Source: Bacillota bacterium
GTDB taxonomy: Bacteria > Bacillota > UBA4882 > UBA10575
Direction: 5' to 3'
Length of the DNA: 44,307 nt
Assembly (NCBI GenBank): GCA_012735195.1
Contig: JAAYIC010000026.1
Location: 1-44,307, forward strand
The position numbers and the translations under genes were made by a program. Below are positions 34,133 to 43,209 of the stretch, one piece after another. A model generated the notes under the pieces. That model saw only the letters and a program-made list of their open reading frames with translations. It did not search any database and was not told where the DNA came from. Within the stretch, counting starts at the first letter, position 1; each line of letters opens with the position of its first letter.

Positions 34133-34984
34133 TTGAACAGTGGTAAAGAATTGGAAAAGTTGGAGCGGATTATGGAACGTCTACGCAGTGACAGCGGTTG
34201 TCCCTGGGACCGGCAACAGACCCACACCAGTCTTCGCCCCTGCTTGATAGAGGAGGCCTATGAGGTACTGGAGGCAATCGAAAAAGGATCCGCTGCCGCG
34301 CTCCGGGAGGAGCTGGGGGACCTTTTGTTGCAGGTGGTATTTCACGCCCAGATTGCCCGGGAAAACGCCGATTTTACCTTGGCGGACGTGATTGCCGGGA
34401 GCAATGATAAACTCATCCGCCGGCACCCCCATGTTTTTGGCGGGACGAAAGTCGACGGGGTGGAGGGTGTCCTTAACAACTGGGAGCAGATTAAAGCAGA
34501 GGAGAAAGAAACGGCGCCCGCCTCGGCTTTGGACGGAGTTCCTCTACACTTTCCTGCGCTTCTCCGGGCCGTGAAGATACAAGAAAAAGCCTCCCGCCTT
34601 GGTTTTGACTGGCCGGATTGCAAGGGGCCGCTGGCGAAGATCCGCGAAGAAAGCAAGGAATTCCACCGGGCCTGGAACGCCTGGAGAAAAGCCCGGACCG
34701 AAGAAGAAAAAGAAGAAAAACGCCGGCAAATGGAGGAAGAGTTTGGTGATATCCTGTTTGCCCTGGTCAATTTCGGCAGATTCCTGGAGATCGAGCCGGA
34801 AACCGCTTTACACCGGGTTATTGAGAAGTTTTACCGCCGTTTCCGCGCGATGGAAGAGGCTGCGGCCAGGCAGGGGTTGGATATCCGGAAGATGACCCTG
34901 GCTGAGATGGACCGGCTTTGGGAAGCAGAAAAAACCGCAGAGCAGCAGCGACCGCCGGAGTATAAAGCAACTGAGGAAGGATAA
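34133..34984 (+). CDS. mazG: Nucleoside triphosphate pyrophosphohydrolase MazG
   Basis: Hydrolyses (d)NTPs to monophosphates and pyrophosphate. 283 residues from TTG 34133, 6 bases after GGAGGAG. Two MazG half-domains are seen: the first with CPWDRQQTHTSLRPCLIEEA and EELGDLLLQVVFHA, the second with EEEFGDILFALVNFGRF. Each carries the EExx...E/D metal site on paired helices. RRHPHVFGG sits between. Length agrees with the E. coli two-domain type; the fused methyltransferase domain of Bacillus YabN is absent. In Bacillus mazG/yabN lies in the yab region near yabP-yabQ, consistent with spoIID and yabP following here. Confidence 0.94.
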   Translation: MNSGKELEKLERIMERLRSDSGCPWDRQQTHTSLRPCLIEEAYEVLEAIEKGSAAALREELGDLLLQVVFHAQIARENADFTLADVIAGSNDKLIRRHPHVFGGTKVDGVEGVLNNWEQIKAEEKETAPASALDGVPLHFPALLRAVKIQEKASRLGFDWPDCKGPLAKIREESKEFHRAWNAWRKARTEEEKEEKRRQMEEEFGDILFALVNFGRFLEIEPETALHRVIEKFYRRFRAMEEAAARQGLDIRKMTLAEMDRLWEAEKTAEQQRPPEYKATEEG

Positions 34985-35015
34985 TGCTATAAAAAAATTA
35001 ACCGGAGGAATAACA

Positions 35016-35975
35016 ATGCGGTCGCAACGGTACCTGCCGGCGGCAATAATTGCCGTCGTTGTCCTGGCCGGGGTGGTCTTTTATTTCTTCACCCGCCGCG
35101 GGGCGGAGGAAAAAGGCCCTGCGTACAAAAAAGAACCGGAGATCAGCGTCTATTTTCACGAGGACCAAACAACAAAAAATATGCCCCTCGAGGAATATCT
35201 GATGGGTGTCGTGGCCGGTGAGATGAGAGGCGATTGGCCACTGGAAGCCTATGCCGCTCAAGCCATCGTGGCGCGCAGCTTTACTCTGGAGTATATCGGC
35301 CGCGGTGGAGGGAAAGAGTTTCATCAGACCGACATCTGTACCGATGAAAAACACGCCCAGGCCTATAACGCCGGGGCGATTACCCCGGATATCCGCCGGG
35401 CGGTGGAGATGACCAGAGGCGAGGTGATGACCTACGGCGGGAACTTCGTCAAGGGCTGGTTTTCCGCCAGTTGCGGAGGGCGGACGGCTCCGGCTGTGGT
35501 TGCCCTGGGGTATACGGAGGAAGAACCGGAGTATATAGCTTCCGTGAACTGTCCGGAGGAAAGCGTAATCCCTGAAGAAGAACTGTACTGGTCCGCCCGT
35601 TTTTCCCGGGCGGAGCTGGGCGCGCTCCTGACAACACTGGGAGAATCTGTCGGCCAGGTCCTCCGTCTGGAGGTGGGAGAAAGACACCAGGAATCCCATA
35701 GGGTAAGCAGGTTGGATTTTATCGGGACCGAAGGACGGGCCGGGGTACGAGGGGCTGATTTTCGGAGAGCCGCCGGTCCAGAAAAAGTCCGGTCCACTTG
35801 GATCACCGATATCCAGCAGGAGGGAGAGGAAGTAATTGTCAAGGGCCGGGGTTTTGGCCATGGCGTCGGCCTTTGCCAGTGGGGGGCCCATGCCCTGGCT
35901 GTAGAAGGAAAAGACCCCCATGCCATCGTTAAACATTATTACCCGGAGGTTGAGATCAAAAAACTCTGGAAATAA
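35016..35975 (+). CDS. spoIID: SpoIID/LytB-domain protein (stage II sporulation protein D)
   Basis: Membrane-anchored lytic transglycosylase that, in the DMP complex with SpoIIM and SpoIIP, drives engulfment. 319 residues from ATG 35016 with GGAGGAATAAC. One N-terminal helix (AAIIAVVVLAGVVFYFF) is followed by the SpoIID domain: MPLEEYLMGVVAGEM (with the essential Glu), AYAAQAIVARSF, the cysteine-bearing TDICTDEKHAQAY, GWFSASCGG, and RGFGHGVGLCQWGAHALA at the end. Such domains also occur in wall-modifying LytB proteins, but the neighbouring yabP favours sporulation. It lies 31 bases after mazG, probably one operon. Confidence 0.9.
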   Translation: MRSQRYLPAAIIAVVVLAGVVFYFFTRRGAEEKGPAYKKEPEISVYFHEDQTTKNMPLEEYLMGVVAGEMRGDWPLEAYAAQAIVARSFTLEYIGRGGGKEFHQTDICTDEKHAQAYNAGAITPDIRRAVEMTRGEVMTYGGNFVKGWFSASCGGRTAPAVVALGYTEEEPEYIASVNCPEESVIPEEELYWSARFSRAELGALLTTLGESVGQVLRLEVGERHQESHRVSRLDFIGTEGRAGVRGADFRRAAGPEKVRSTWITDIQQEGEEVIVKGRGFGHGVGLCQWGAHALAVEGKDPHAIVKHYYPEVEIKKLWK

Positions 35976-36044
35976 AGATTTCAGTTCAGGAAGTCCCCCG
36001 GTGGCATATGATCATATTACAAAAGTAATTGGGGGTGACTTTCC

Positions 36045-36314
36045 GTGGACGAGCATAAACACCACCAGCTGACCATTTTTGCGCGGGAGCGGATGGAGAT
36101 TGACGGTGTGACCAATGTCGGGAGTTTCAACCGGGAAGAGGTTTTTTTGGAAACAGAACAAGGCGGGCTGGTGATCCGGGGGAGCGATCTCCATCTGCGC
36201 CAACTCCATGTGGAAAAAGGGAAGCTCGTGATTAACGGCAAAATCGATTCGCTAAAATATGACGATGAAAAAGCCGATAAAACCGGGAGAGTCTGGAGTA
36301 AGCTTTTTAAATGA
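36045..36314 (+). CDS. yabP: Sporulation protein YabP
   Basis: An 89-residue protein from GTG 36045 with GGGGGTGAC as SD. KHHQLTIFARERMEIDGVTN, FNREEVFLETEQGGLVIRGS, LHLRQLHVEKGKLVINGKID and SLKYDD match the YabP/YqfC family of small beta-rich proteins made in the mother cell during sporulation. YabP is normally beside yabQ; here they are 23 kb apart on the same strand. YqfC is a paralogue of similar length; the start and the gene order after spoIID do not fully exclude it. No convincing sigma-E promoter was found, only a partial -10 (CATATGAT, 36005-36012). Confidence 0.82.
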   Translation: MDEHKHHQLTIFARERMEIDGVTNVGSFNREEVFLETEQGGLVIRGSDLHLRQLHVEKGKLVINGKIDSLKYDDEKADKTGRVWSKLFK

Positions 36315-36452
36315 GGAAGGCCGGGTTTTTCACTGAAAATTCCGGCAGGAACTACGGGTTGGGTATGGAATAAAAAGAAGAAGAGCTTTTGGCAGAGGTG
36401 TAAAAAAAACCAAAAGAAACATAAAAATGAGGCCGGATGAAGGCTATACCAG

Positions 36453-36477
36453 GGCGCACGCGCGATTTCGTGCGCGT
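36453..36477. repeat. GC-alternating inverted repeat before the peptidase MA gene
   Basis: CGCACGCGCG and CGTGCGCG flank ATTT. It can form a stable hairpin about 40 bases before ATG 36517. It resembles the GC-alternating tract at 29299-29402. Confidence 0.5.
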
Positions 36478-36516
36478 TTACAGAGAAGGCCGGAGGAAGG
36501 GGGCGCCCGCCGGACG

Positions 36517-38181
36517 ATGGGAAAAAGATGGTTCTTATGGCTCCTTCTTATTTTTGTTCTCATCAATAGTCCTTTTTTGAGTCATGCCGCTATAGAGCTT
36601 ACCAATACCGGTGCCGAATACCATTTTGGGCAGGTTAAATCTCCCCCGCGCCCGCTGGAGTGGCGGGTTCTTAAAGACACCCATTTTGAAATCTATTTTT
36701 ACCAGGGTTTAGAAGAGGTTGCCTTACGGTGCCGTTCCATACTGGAAGAGGCATATAACCGGGTATATCCGGACTTCTCCGGTTTTTTTACAATTAACCG
36801 CCTACCGCCGGTTCGTGTCATCCTTTTCGCCTCGCGCCGGGATTTTCAAAACGCGGAGGCTACCGGGACGCCGTTAACCGCAACCCCTGAAGGAGTCGCC
36901 CATTTCCTCGTCGGGCGGTTGGCAGTTATCTGCCAGCCAACCCTCAGGGATCTGCGGGGGGTATTGATTCATGAGGTAACACATATCATTACCCTGCATC
37001 CTTTCCGTAACCGGTTTTTGGGAAGCGGCGGGCAACCACCGGATTGGCTGGTTGAAGGGCTGGCCGAGTATTATACTCCGGAGGAATCCAGGTTTCCCAT
37101 GCGGGAAGGCGCCCTCCGTGATGCGGTCTTCCGGGAGAAACTCACGACCATGGATCAACTCCGGAGCGTACGGGGGAATCTGGACTATGCACAAGCCTGG
37201 GCTCTGACCGACTTTATCGCCAGGGAATACGGCAACCGGAGCCTGGCGGAACTGTTAAAGGAGTTCTTCATCAACGGTGACCGGGATCTAACCTACCAAA
37301 AAGTTTTAGGCCTTTCCCGGCGGGAGTTGTGGGAAAACTGGCGGGCCGACCTGCAAGAACGGTATCAAGCCGGCCGCGATGCCCCCCCGATCACCAGCCA
37401 ATACGAACCCTGGATCGCCGGGTACGGCCAGCAGATGCGGGCTGTACCCGCCGGGGAGGGGCGGATTGTTTTTCTCTCTTCCCATCAGAGCAAGTATTTC
37501 GATCTGTATCTTTGGGAGAGAGGGAAGATACGCCGTCTTACCGAAGAGACGGTATCCGCGTATACAGTTTCACCGGACGGCGGGGAAATACTCTTCATCT
37601 CCGACAAGGAAGGAGAAAACCTCTTGTACCGGCTGGAAACAGTAACGGGGAGAATTACCCCCTTTCCTTTGGCACTGGGCAACCCTGTGGAAGTGGCCTG
37701 GTCGCCGACGGGCGAACGCCTGGCGGTAACGGTCAATACAAAGGGCGACACCGATATCTACCTTATAAGCTTGGAAGGAGAAGTATTGGCGTGTGTGACC
37801 GGTGGGGAGGCCGATGAAATGTCGCCTTCCTGGGCTCCCGATGGAGAGCGCCTGGTTTACGTCTCAGAGCAGGCCGGTTTTGATCAGCTCTATATCTGGG
37901 ACGGAAAGAAGAACCGGCTATTAACCTCCGCCGGCACGCACCACCGGGAGCCGGTTTGGGGAGAGGACGGGAGGATCTACTTTACCTTTGGTGATAGAGG
38001 GTATTACCGGACAGCCGTTGTGGATCCGGATGAAGGAAAGACCGAAGTACTCTCGCCTTTCCAGGAGACGCTTTTAGAATCTTATCCCTTGCCAGGGGGA
38101 GAAATTCTCTCCACGGTCTATCGGGATGGAACGTACAAGATCTACCGCTGGTCTCCATCCGGGCCGGAGAGAAAGGGGTGA
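36517..38181 (+). CDS. Exported zinc peptidase (peptidase MA-like) with TolB-like beta-propeller
   Basis: A 554-residue secreted protein. The signal peptide is MGKRWFLWLLLIFVLI ... LSHAA, so ATG 36517 is preferred over ATG 36427. Residues ~35-285 are a gluzincin domain: LIHEVTHIITLH gives His152, Glu153 and His156, with the third ligand Glu180 in WLVEGLAEYY. Residues ~310-550 form a propeller of TolB/WD40-like blades (LYLWERGKIRRLT, TVSPDGGEILFISDKEGENL, VAWSPTGERLAVTV, MSPSWAPDGERLVYVSE). TolB-like propellers act in periplasmic protein contacts. The gene lies 7 bases before an Omp85-like barrel, so the two probably act together at the outer membrane. The start has an imperfect SD. Confidence 0.85.
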   Translation: MGKRWFLWLLLIFVLINSPFLSHAAIELTNTGAEYHFGQVKSPPRPLEWRVLKDTHFEIYFYQGLEEVALRCRSILEEAYNRVYPDFSGFFTINRLPPVRVILFASRRDFQNAEATGTPLTATPEGVAHFLVGRLAVICQPTLRDLRGVLIHEVTHIITLHPFRNRFLGSGGQPPDWLVEGLAEYYTPEESRFPMREGALRDAVFREKLTTMDQLRSVRGNLDYAQAWALTDFIAREYGNRSLAELLKEFFINGDRDLTYQKVLGLSRRELWENWRADLQERYQAGRDAPPITSQYEPWIAGYGQQMRAVPAGEGRIVFLSSHQSKYFDLYLWERGKIRRLTEETVSAYTVSPDGGEILFISDKEGENLLYRLETVTGRITPFPLALGNPVEVAWSPTGERLAVTVNTKGDTDIYLISLEGEVLACVTGGEADEMSPSWAPDGERLVYVSEQAGFDQLYIWDGKKNRLLTSAGTHHREPVWGEDGRIYFTFGDRGYYRTAVVDPDEGKTEVLSPFQETLLESYPLPGGEILSTVYRDGTYKIYRWSPSGPERKG

Positions 38182-38188
38182 CGGTGGG

Positions 38189-39313
38189 ATGAAAAACACC
38201 CATTGCCGCTTATTACCGGCGTTTCTCTCGTTTTTCCTCCTGTTTTCCTGCGTAACGCCCACGGGGGCTGAAGAAGTACCCTGGGAACCATACCGGCCGC
38301 GGTTGGAGACGGAATATATCATTCCAGTAATCTTCTATGACGGAACGCTTTATGCCCTGATCTACGGACGGATGAGCAGTGTCCTTCGCGACCGGGAACT
38401 GCAGTTTTTTCTCTGGGCTGACGAGGAAGCGGCGGTTTTCAACTATGTCCTGGGTTACACCCGGCACCATGGTAAGTGGTCCACCGGGGTCAACCTGTAC
38501 TCGATGCCGGTGAATATCGGACCGGTTTGGGCTTCCGGTGTCTGGGAGAACCAGACCGGCCTTAGCCTCCTCGCCGCTTACCGCCGGACGAATGAGACCA
38601 GGCTCACTTTTCGCCTGCAATGGGAGAAATTTTCCCCGCTTTATAAGGCCTCCTCTTTTCCTGAAGACCCGGATGAAGGCACCGTTTTGGGCTGGGAGGT
38701 CAAGGCGATGAAGGACGACTTTTCTTTTCTGGCCCAAAAGGGGACAAGGGCCTATATCAGCCTGGGAGGAGCTTTGCCCCTTTTCAATACCGGTTACCGG
38801 TATATAAAAGTTGAAGAAGACTGGCGGCGTTATTACCCGCTGAATGACCGGGTTTCGGCTATCTTCAGTTTGCGGGGAGGGAAAATATGGGGTGATGACT
38901 ACCCGTCCCACCGCGGTTTTGTCATCGGCGGTATCCAGCAGGCAAACATGAGCGGCCTTGGGAATCTGGTCAATCAAGGAACCCTATGGGCTCTGGCCGA
39001 TTCGACCCTGCGGGGATATCCTCTCTTCCAATTCAGCGGCGACGGATTTTTCCTGGGGAACCTGGAACTCAGAACTTTACTCTATCCCTCATCATATTAT
39101 GGTCTCAACTTCTTTGGACTGCTCGGTACAGTTTTTTTGGACGCGGGTCAGATTTGGAAAGACGGTCAGGCACTCAGTACCTGCCCCACAGCCGCCTGGG
39201 GGGGGGGGCTCAAGTTTTTCCTGGGCGGTTTGTTGGTGGGTGTTGATTACGCGGTACCGATGGATCCAGCCGCAAACCCCCGCTGGCACTTGAGCCTTGG
39301 AGAAGTATTTTAG
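38189..39313 (+). CDS. Omp85/BamA-like outer-membrane beta-barrel (short, no POTRA)
   Basis: A 374-residue exported protein from ATG 38189, behind GGGGTGA. The signal peptide covers ~1-28 (a Cys in LLFSC is a poor lipobox). The rest reads as a barrel: alternating strands, TLRGYPLFQFSG with the L6 RGY motif (Arg275, Gly276, Tyr277), then GNLELRTLLYP, GLLGTVFLDAGQIW, WGGGLKFFLGGLLVGVDYAV and the end RWHLSLGEVF with terminal Phe. That order (RGY, NLELR, FxDxG, G-G-hydrophobic, F) is the Omp85/D15 C-terminal pattern. No POTRA domain precedes the barrel, so it may be a translocator relying on the upstream propeller protein. Seen directly: motif order; function is inference. Confidence 0.8.
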   Translation: MKNTHCRLLPAFLSFFLLFSCVTPTGAEEVPWEPYRPRLETEYIIPVIFYDGTLYALIYGRMSSVLRDRELQFFLWADEEAAVFNYVLGYTRHHGKWSTGVNLYSMPVNIGPVWASGVWENQTGLSLLAAYRRTNETRLTFRLQWEKFSPLYKASSFPEDPDEGTVLGWEVKAMKDDFSFLAQKGTRAYISLGGALPLFNTGYRYIKVEEDWRRYYPLNDRVSAIFSLRGGKIWGDDYPSHRGFVIGGIQQANMSGLGNLVNQGTLWALADSTLRGYPLFQFSGDGFFLGNLELRTLLYPSSYYGLNFFGLLGTVFLDAGQIWKDGQALSTCPTAAWGGGLKFFLGGLLVGVDYAVPMDPAANPRWHLSLGEVF

Positions 39314-39375
39314 AAAGCAACACCGGATACTGGCGACCGGGGAATGGACTTTCCGGCTAGAAGGGGTTGATTATT

Positions 39376-40449
39376 TTGTCCATTAAAGTTCTGGTCGTTG
39401 ATGATTCAGCCTTTATGCGGCAAACGATCAAAAAATTATTACAGGCAGACCCGGAGATTGAAGTCGTCGGCGTGGCGGTAGATGGTGAAGACGCCCTAAA
39501 AAAAGTCGAGTTTTATAAACCGCAGGTTATTACTTTGGATCTGCGGATGCCGCGCATGGACGGGCTGGCTTTCCTCACCACATTAATGAAGACCTCACCT
39601 CTTCCTGTTGTCCTGGTCAGCTCCTGGGCCCGCGAAGGCACGGAAGAAACCTTGAAAGCTCTGGAACTTGGGGCCGTTGATTTTGTTACCAAGCCCGGTT
39701 TCGGACCGACAGAAGAGCTGTGGCAGATCGGGGAGGAACTGCGGGAAAAAGTCAAAGCGGCGGCGCGTGTCCGGGTGGATAAAATTAAAGGCCTGCCGGA
39801 AAAAGAGATCTCCAAGGTCCCCCCTGCTCTTGCCAGAAGCGACCTGAAAATTTTGGTGATGGGCGCCTCAACCGGCGGCCCCCGGGCCTTTCAATTTATC
39901 CTGACCCACTTGGCAGCCGATTTTCCCCTCGGGATTTTGATTGCCCAACATATGCCCAAAGAGTTCATGGAGATCTTTGCCGCCCGCCTCAACAATATGA
40001 GTCCGTTGCGGGTAAAATTAGCTGAAGAGGACGATCATATCCAGCCGGGAACAGTATTGGTAGCCCCCGGCGGCATGCAGACGCGGCTGGTTAAGAAGAA
40101 GGACCCGCGCGGGCGCGAGAGTATACGGGTGCAGCTTTCCCGGGAAAATAACCTCTATCAGCCTTCGATTGACGAGATGTTCTTTTCTGTGGCGGAGACC
40201 TATGGCGACCAGGCCATCGGGGTCCTATTGACCGGGATGGGCGCTGACGGCGCCCGTGGCCTACAGCGCCTGCGGGAGAAGGGCTCCCTGACAATTGCCG
40301 AATCCCCGGAGACCTGCGTCATTTACGGAATGCCCAAAGTGGCGGTGGAATTGGGCGCGGTGGAGCATCTTCTGCCGCTGACGGAAATCCCGGATCAGAT
40401 CTGCTTTCTCATCTCGGGGCAAAAATGTTCCGCAATGAAAAAACACTGA
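39376..40449 (+). CDS. cheB: Chemotaxis response regulator protein-glutamate methylesterase CheB
   Basis: Removes methyl groups from chemoreceptors when phosphorylated. 357 residues from TTG 39376, about 9 bases after AAGGGG; TTG 39367 is too close. Receiver domain ~1-120: VLVVDDSAFMR, phospho-Asp in TLDLRMPRMDG, PVVLVSSW, Lys in FVTKPG. Linker, then the methylesterase domain from ~150 with the triad Ser165 (GASTGGPRAF), His (AQHMPKEFM) and Asp (LLTGMGADGARGL). No cheR, cheA, cheW or receptor gene is in the window. It is followed by rho with no shared function. Confidence 0.95.
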   Translation: MSIKVLVVDDSAFMRQTIKKLLQADPEIEVVGVAVDGEDALKKVEFYKPQVITLDLRMPRMDGLAFLTTLMKTSPLPVVLVSSWAREGTEETLKALELGAVDFVTKPGFGPTEELWQIGEELREKVKAAARVRVDKIKGLPEKEISKVPPALARSDLKILVMGASTGGPRAFQFILTHLAADFPLGILIAQHMPKEFMEIFAARLNNMSPLRVKLAEEDDHIQPGTVLVAPGGMQTRLVKKKDPRGRESIRVQLSRENNLYQPSIDEMFFSVAETYGDQAIGVLLTGMGADGARGLQRLREKGSLTIAESPETCVIYGMPKVAVELGAVEHLLPLTEIPDQICFLISGQKCSAMKKH

Positions 40450-40581
40450 CCGCCCATAAATATGGCTGCGTCGTTTCTACCCCCTGCTTCCACCTGGCGG
40501 TTACGCGTGATCCCTGGTTATATCTTCGAAATCATACTTATTTTTTTAGTAAAAAGTCAATAGAAAGATTGAGGTGAGGGA

Positions 40582-41874
40582 ATGCAATTAGCAGACCTGG
40601 AAAGTAAGACTCTTGTGCAATTACAAGCGATGGCCGGAGAGTTGGGGCTTGAAAACTACATCCGTTATCGAAAAAAGGAACTCATTTTTGAATTATTGAA
40701 AGTCCTGGCCACGCAGGAAGGACGCATTTTTTCCCAGGGGATATTGGAGATTCTTCCCGACGGTTTTGGGTTTTTACGGGTGGAAAATTACACGGCCGGC
40801 CCGGCGGATATCTATGTCTCCGCCTCCCAGATCCGCCGTTTTCATTTGCGTACCGGGGATCTGGTGGCAGGGCAGATCCGTCCGCCCAAGGAGACGGAAC
40901 GGTATTTTTCCCTTCTCAAAATTCAGGCGGTGAATTTCGAGGATCCGGATAAACTGAAGGAACGGGTTTATTTTGATGAATTGACCCCCATCTACCCCCG
41001 GGAACGCATAAGGCTGGAGACTACCGCCAAGGAATATGCCATGCGGATAGTGGATATTGTCGCGCCCATCGGTAAAGGTCAGCGCGGGATGATCGTTTCC
41101 CCGCCGAAGGCCGGAAAAACCACGCTCTTAAAGAAAATCGCCAACAGCCTGGCGGTTAACCACCCGGAGGTCCATTTGATCGTCCTTTTGATTGACGAGC
41201 GGCCGGAAGAAGTAACTGATATGGAGCGTTCGGTCAAGGGCGAGGTAGTCAGCTCCACCTTTGACCAGCCGGCAGAGAACCACGTCCGTGTAGCTGAAAT
41301 GGTTTTGGAACGGTCGAAGCGGCTGGTGGAAGAGAAAAAAGACGTTGTCATTTTGATGGACTCCATTACCCGGCTGGCCCGTGCCTATAACCTGGTCGAA
41401 CCGCCCAGCGGACGGACACTTTCCGGGGGCGTGGACCCGGGGGCCCTCCACAAACCCAAGCGCTTTTTTGGCGCCGCCCGTAATGTGGAAGAGGGAGGCA
41501 GCCTGACGATTATCGCCACCGCCCTGGTTGATACCGGCAGCAGGATGGATGAGGTTATTTATGAAGAATTTAAAGGCACCGGGAATCTCGAATTACACCT
41601 GGACCGGAAGATGGCCGACCGGCGGATCTTCCCGGCGATTGACATTATCCGCTCCGGTACCCGTAAAGAAGAGCTCCTCTTTACCACCAGGGAATTGGAG
41701 ACCGCATGGGTTCTCCGGAAAGTCCTCAGCGCCCAGGGGCCTGTGGATACAATGGAGCTTCTCTTGGACCGTTTGCATCATACCGCCTCCAATGAAGAAC
41801 TCCAGTCTCTAATCCTCAACTCCACCTTTGCGGAGAGTGTATTAAGCCGGATGCAGGATTCGGAAGAATTATAG
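40582..41874 (+). CDS. rho: Transcription termination factor Rho
   Basis: Hexameric RNA helicase ending untranslated transcripts. 430 residues from ATG 40582 with GAGGTGAGGG. N-terminal Rho_N helices ([20 protein letters not shown], ~5-45); RNA-binding cold-shock-like domain ([20 protein letters not shown], ~50-120). ATPase core: Walker [11 protein letters not shown] (174-183), [13 protein letters not shown] with catalytic Glu, Walker [18 protein letters not shown], the R-loop [15 protein letters not shown], and [19 protein letters not shown]. No long insertion in the N-terminal domain, unlike many Actinobacteria. It has a 130-base upstream region without a clear promoter. Confidence 0.97.
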   Translation: MQLADLESKTLVQLQAMAGELGLENYIRYRKKELIFELLKVLATQEGRIFSQGILEILPDGFGFLRVENYTAGPADIYVSASQIRRFHLRTGDLVAGQIRPPKETERYFSLLKIQAVNFEDPDKLKERVYFDELTPIYPRERIRLETTAKEYAMRIVDIVAPIGKGQRGMIVSPPKAGKTTLLKKIANSLAVNHPEVHLIVLLIDERPEEVTDMERSVKGEVVSSTFDQPAENHVRVAEMVLERSKRLVEEKKDVVILMDSITRLARAYNLVEPPSGRTLSGGVDPGALHKPKRFFGAARNVEEGGSLTIIATALVDTGSRMDEVIYEEFKGTGNLELHLDRKMADRRIFPAIDIIRSGTRKEELLFTTRELETAWVLRKVLSAQGPVDTMELLLDRLHHTASNEELQSLILNSTFAESVLSRMQDSEEL

Positions 41875-41932
41875 CCAATAATATTCTGAAGTGCCATGTA
41901 TTTGGCGGTGAAACCGGGTTTGGAGGTTTAGG

Positions 41933-43189
41933 ATGTCCTGTTTCCCAGAGACAGAGCGCCTTTGCCGGGCCTATACCCGTACGAGCGGAGTGGCCACTTT
42001 TGTTATTGACAATAAAGGACGGGTGGTGAGCCCGGCTATCCGTTCCTACTCTCCGCACAGTTTCTGCCGGATCATCCGGAAAGAACCGGAGCGGGAAAAA
42101 CAATGCGCCCACGCCCATTTGTACGGCAGTTACCAGGCGGAACGGTTTGGCGATGCCTATGTCTTCTTTTGCCCCTTCGGCCTGGTGCACTGGGTGGCGC
42201 CGGTGATCGAGAATTACCAGTTGGCCTATGCCCTGGTGGCAGGGCCCGTTTTGATGAGTACACCCGAGAATGCGCTGGTCGAAGAGATTTTGCGCAGAAA
42301 CGGGTTAACAACCGGGGAAATAAAAAGACTTTACGGGGAATTGGCACGGGTCCCTTATTTCCCGCCACCGGTGGTTACCGATATGGCAGCGGTTCTTTTT
42401 GCCACCGCCTCTCACCTGTCGGCCCTTAACGGCAACAGACTGGAGCAACGGAAAGAATTCCACGAACAGCAGGCTTTAATCGCTGAACAACTACAGGCCA
42501 TCAAAAGGCGGGACGGGAGGGAAAAGCGGTCCTACCCCCTGGAAAAAGAGCGGGAGCTTCTCAGCAAAATCCGGCTCGGCGACAAAGCCGGCGCACAAGA
42601 GATTTTGAACGAGATTTTCGGATATATCTTTTTTACCGCAGGAAACAACATTGAGCTGGTCAAAACCCGCGTGATGGAACTGGTGGTTTTGCTTTCTCGG
42701 GCGGCATTGGAAGGAGGGGCTGACAATGAGGTGATCTTTGGTCTGAATTACCGGTATCTCCGGGAGATCGGAGACCTCAAAACATGTGATGAGATCGCTT
42801 ATCTGCTTTCAAAAGTTATGGCCCGTTTTACCGATTGCGTATTTAACCTGGCCGGAGTGAAGAATATTGATCTCATTTACCGGGCTGTTACCTATATGCG
42901 GGAGCATTATATGGAAGAAATCAACCTGGAAAAGGTGGCGAAAGCAGTAAACCTGAGTCCGTCATATTTCAGCAAGGTCTTTAAGGAAGAGATGAAATGT
43001 AATTTCAGTACTTATTTGAACATGTTGCGGGTGGAGGAAAGCAAGAAATTCTTGTTGGACAAGAAGCTCTCCCTGGTTGAAGTGGCGGGTCGGGTCGGCT
43101 TTCAGGACCAAAGTTATTTCACCAAAGTCTTCAAAAAACTTATGAATACTTCACCCGGGGAATTCCGGAAATCCCGGGGAATCAGATGA
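41933..43189 (+). CDS. AraC-family regulator with N-terminal PocR sensory domain
   Basis: A 418-residue protein from ATG 41933, after GGAGGTTTAGG. Residues ~1-165 match the PocR ligand-binding sensory domain: LCRAYTRTSGVATFVIDNKG, CRIIRKEPEREKQCAHAH, VFFCPFGLVHWVAPVIEN, YALVAGPVLM, with its set of cysteines. A linker (165-310) follows, then the AraC double helix-turn-helix (EINLEKVAKAVNLSPSYFSK, VEVAGRVGFQDQSYFTKVFK, ~315-415). PocR controls propanediol and cobalamin genes in enterics, and PocR-AraC proteins in acetogens neighbour corrinoid methyltransferase genes. Its stop overlaps an ATG of the next gene, a corrinoid protein, which supports such a target. Confidence 0.9.
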   Translation: MSCFPETERLCRAYTRTSGVATFVIDNKGRVVSPAIRSYSPHSFCRIIRKEPEREKQCAHAHLYGSYQAERFGDAYVFFCPFGLVHWVAPVIENYQLAYALVAGPVLMSTPENALVEEILRRNGLTTGEIKRLYGELARVPYFPPPVVTDMAAVLFATASHLSALNGNRLEQRKEFHEQQALIAEQLQAIKRRDGREKRSYPLEKERELLSKIRLGDKAGAQEILNEIFGYIFFTAGNNIELVKTRVMELVVLLSRAALEGGADNEVIFGLNYRYLREIGDLKTCDEIAYLLSKVMARFTDCVFNLAGVKNIDLIYRAVTYMREHYMEEINLEKVAKAVNLSPSYFSKVFKEEMKCNFSTYLNMLRVEESKKFLLDKKLSLVEVAGRVGFQDQSYFTKVFKKLMNTSPGEFRKSRGIR

Positions 43190-43209
43190 AGAGGGAGGAG
43201 AGGAAGTCT

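Noticed and set aside
34998-35936. 312-aa minus-strand frame opposite spoIID
   Set aside because: Shadow frame produced by GC-rich codons; the plus-strand SpoIID motifs are unambiguous.
38213-38977. 254-aa minus-strand frame opposite the Omp85-like gene
   Set aside because: Antisense to a gene with signal peptide, RGY motif and barrel ending; no start signals.
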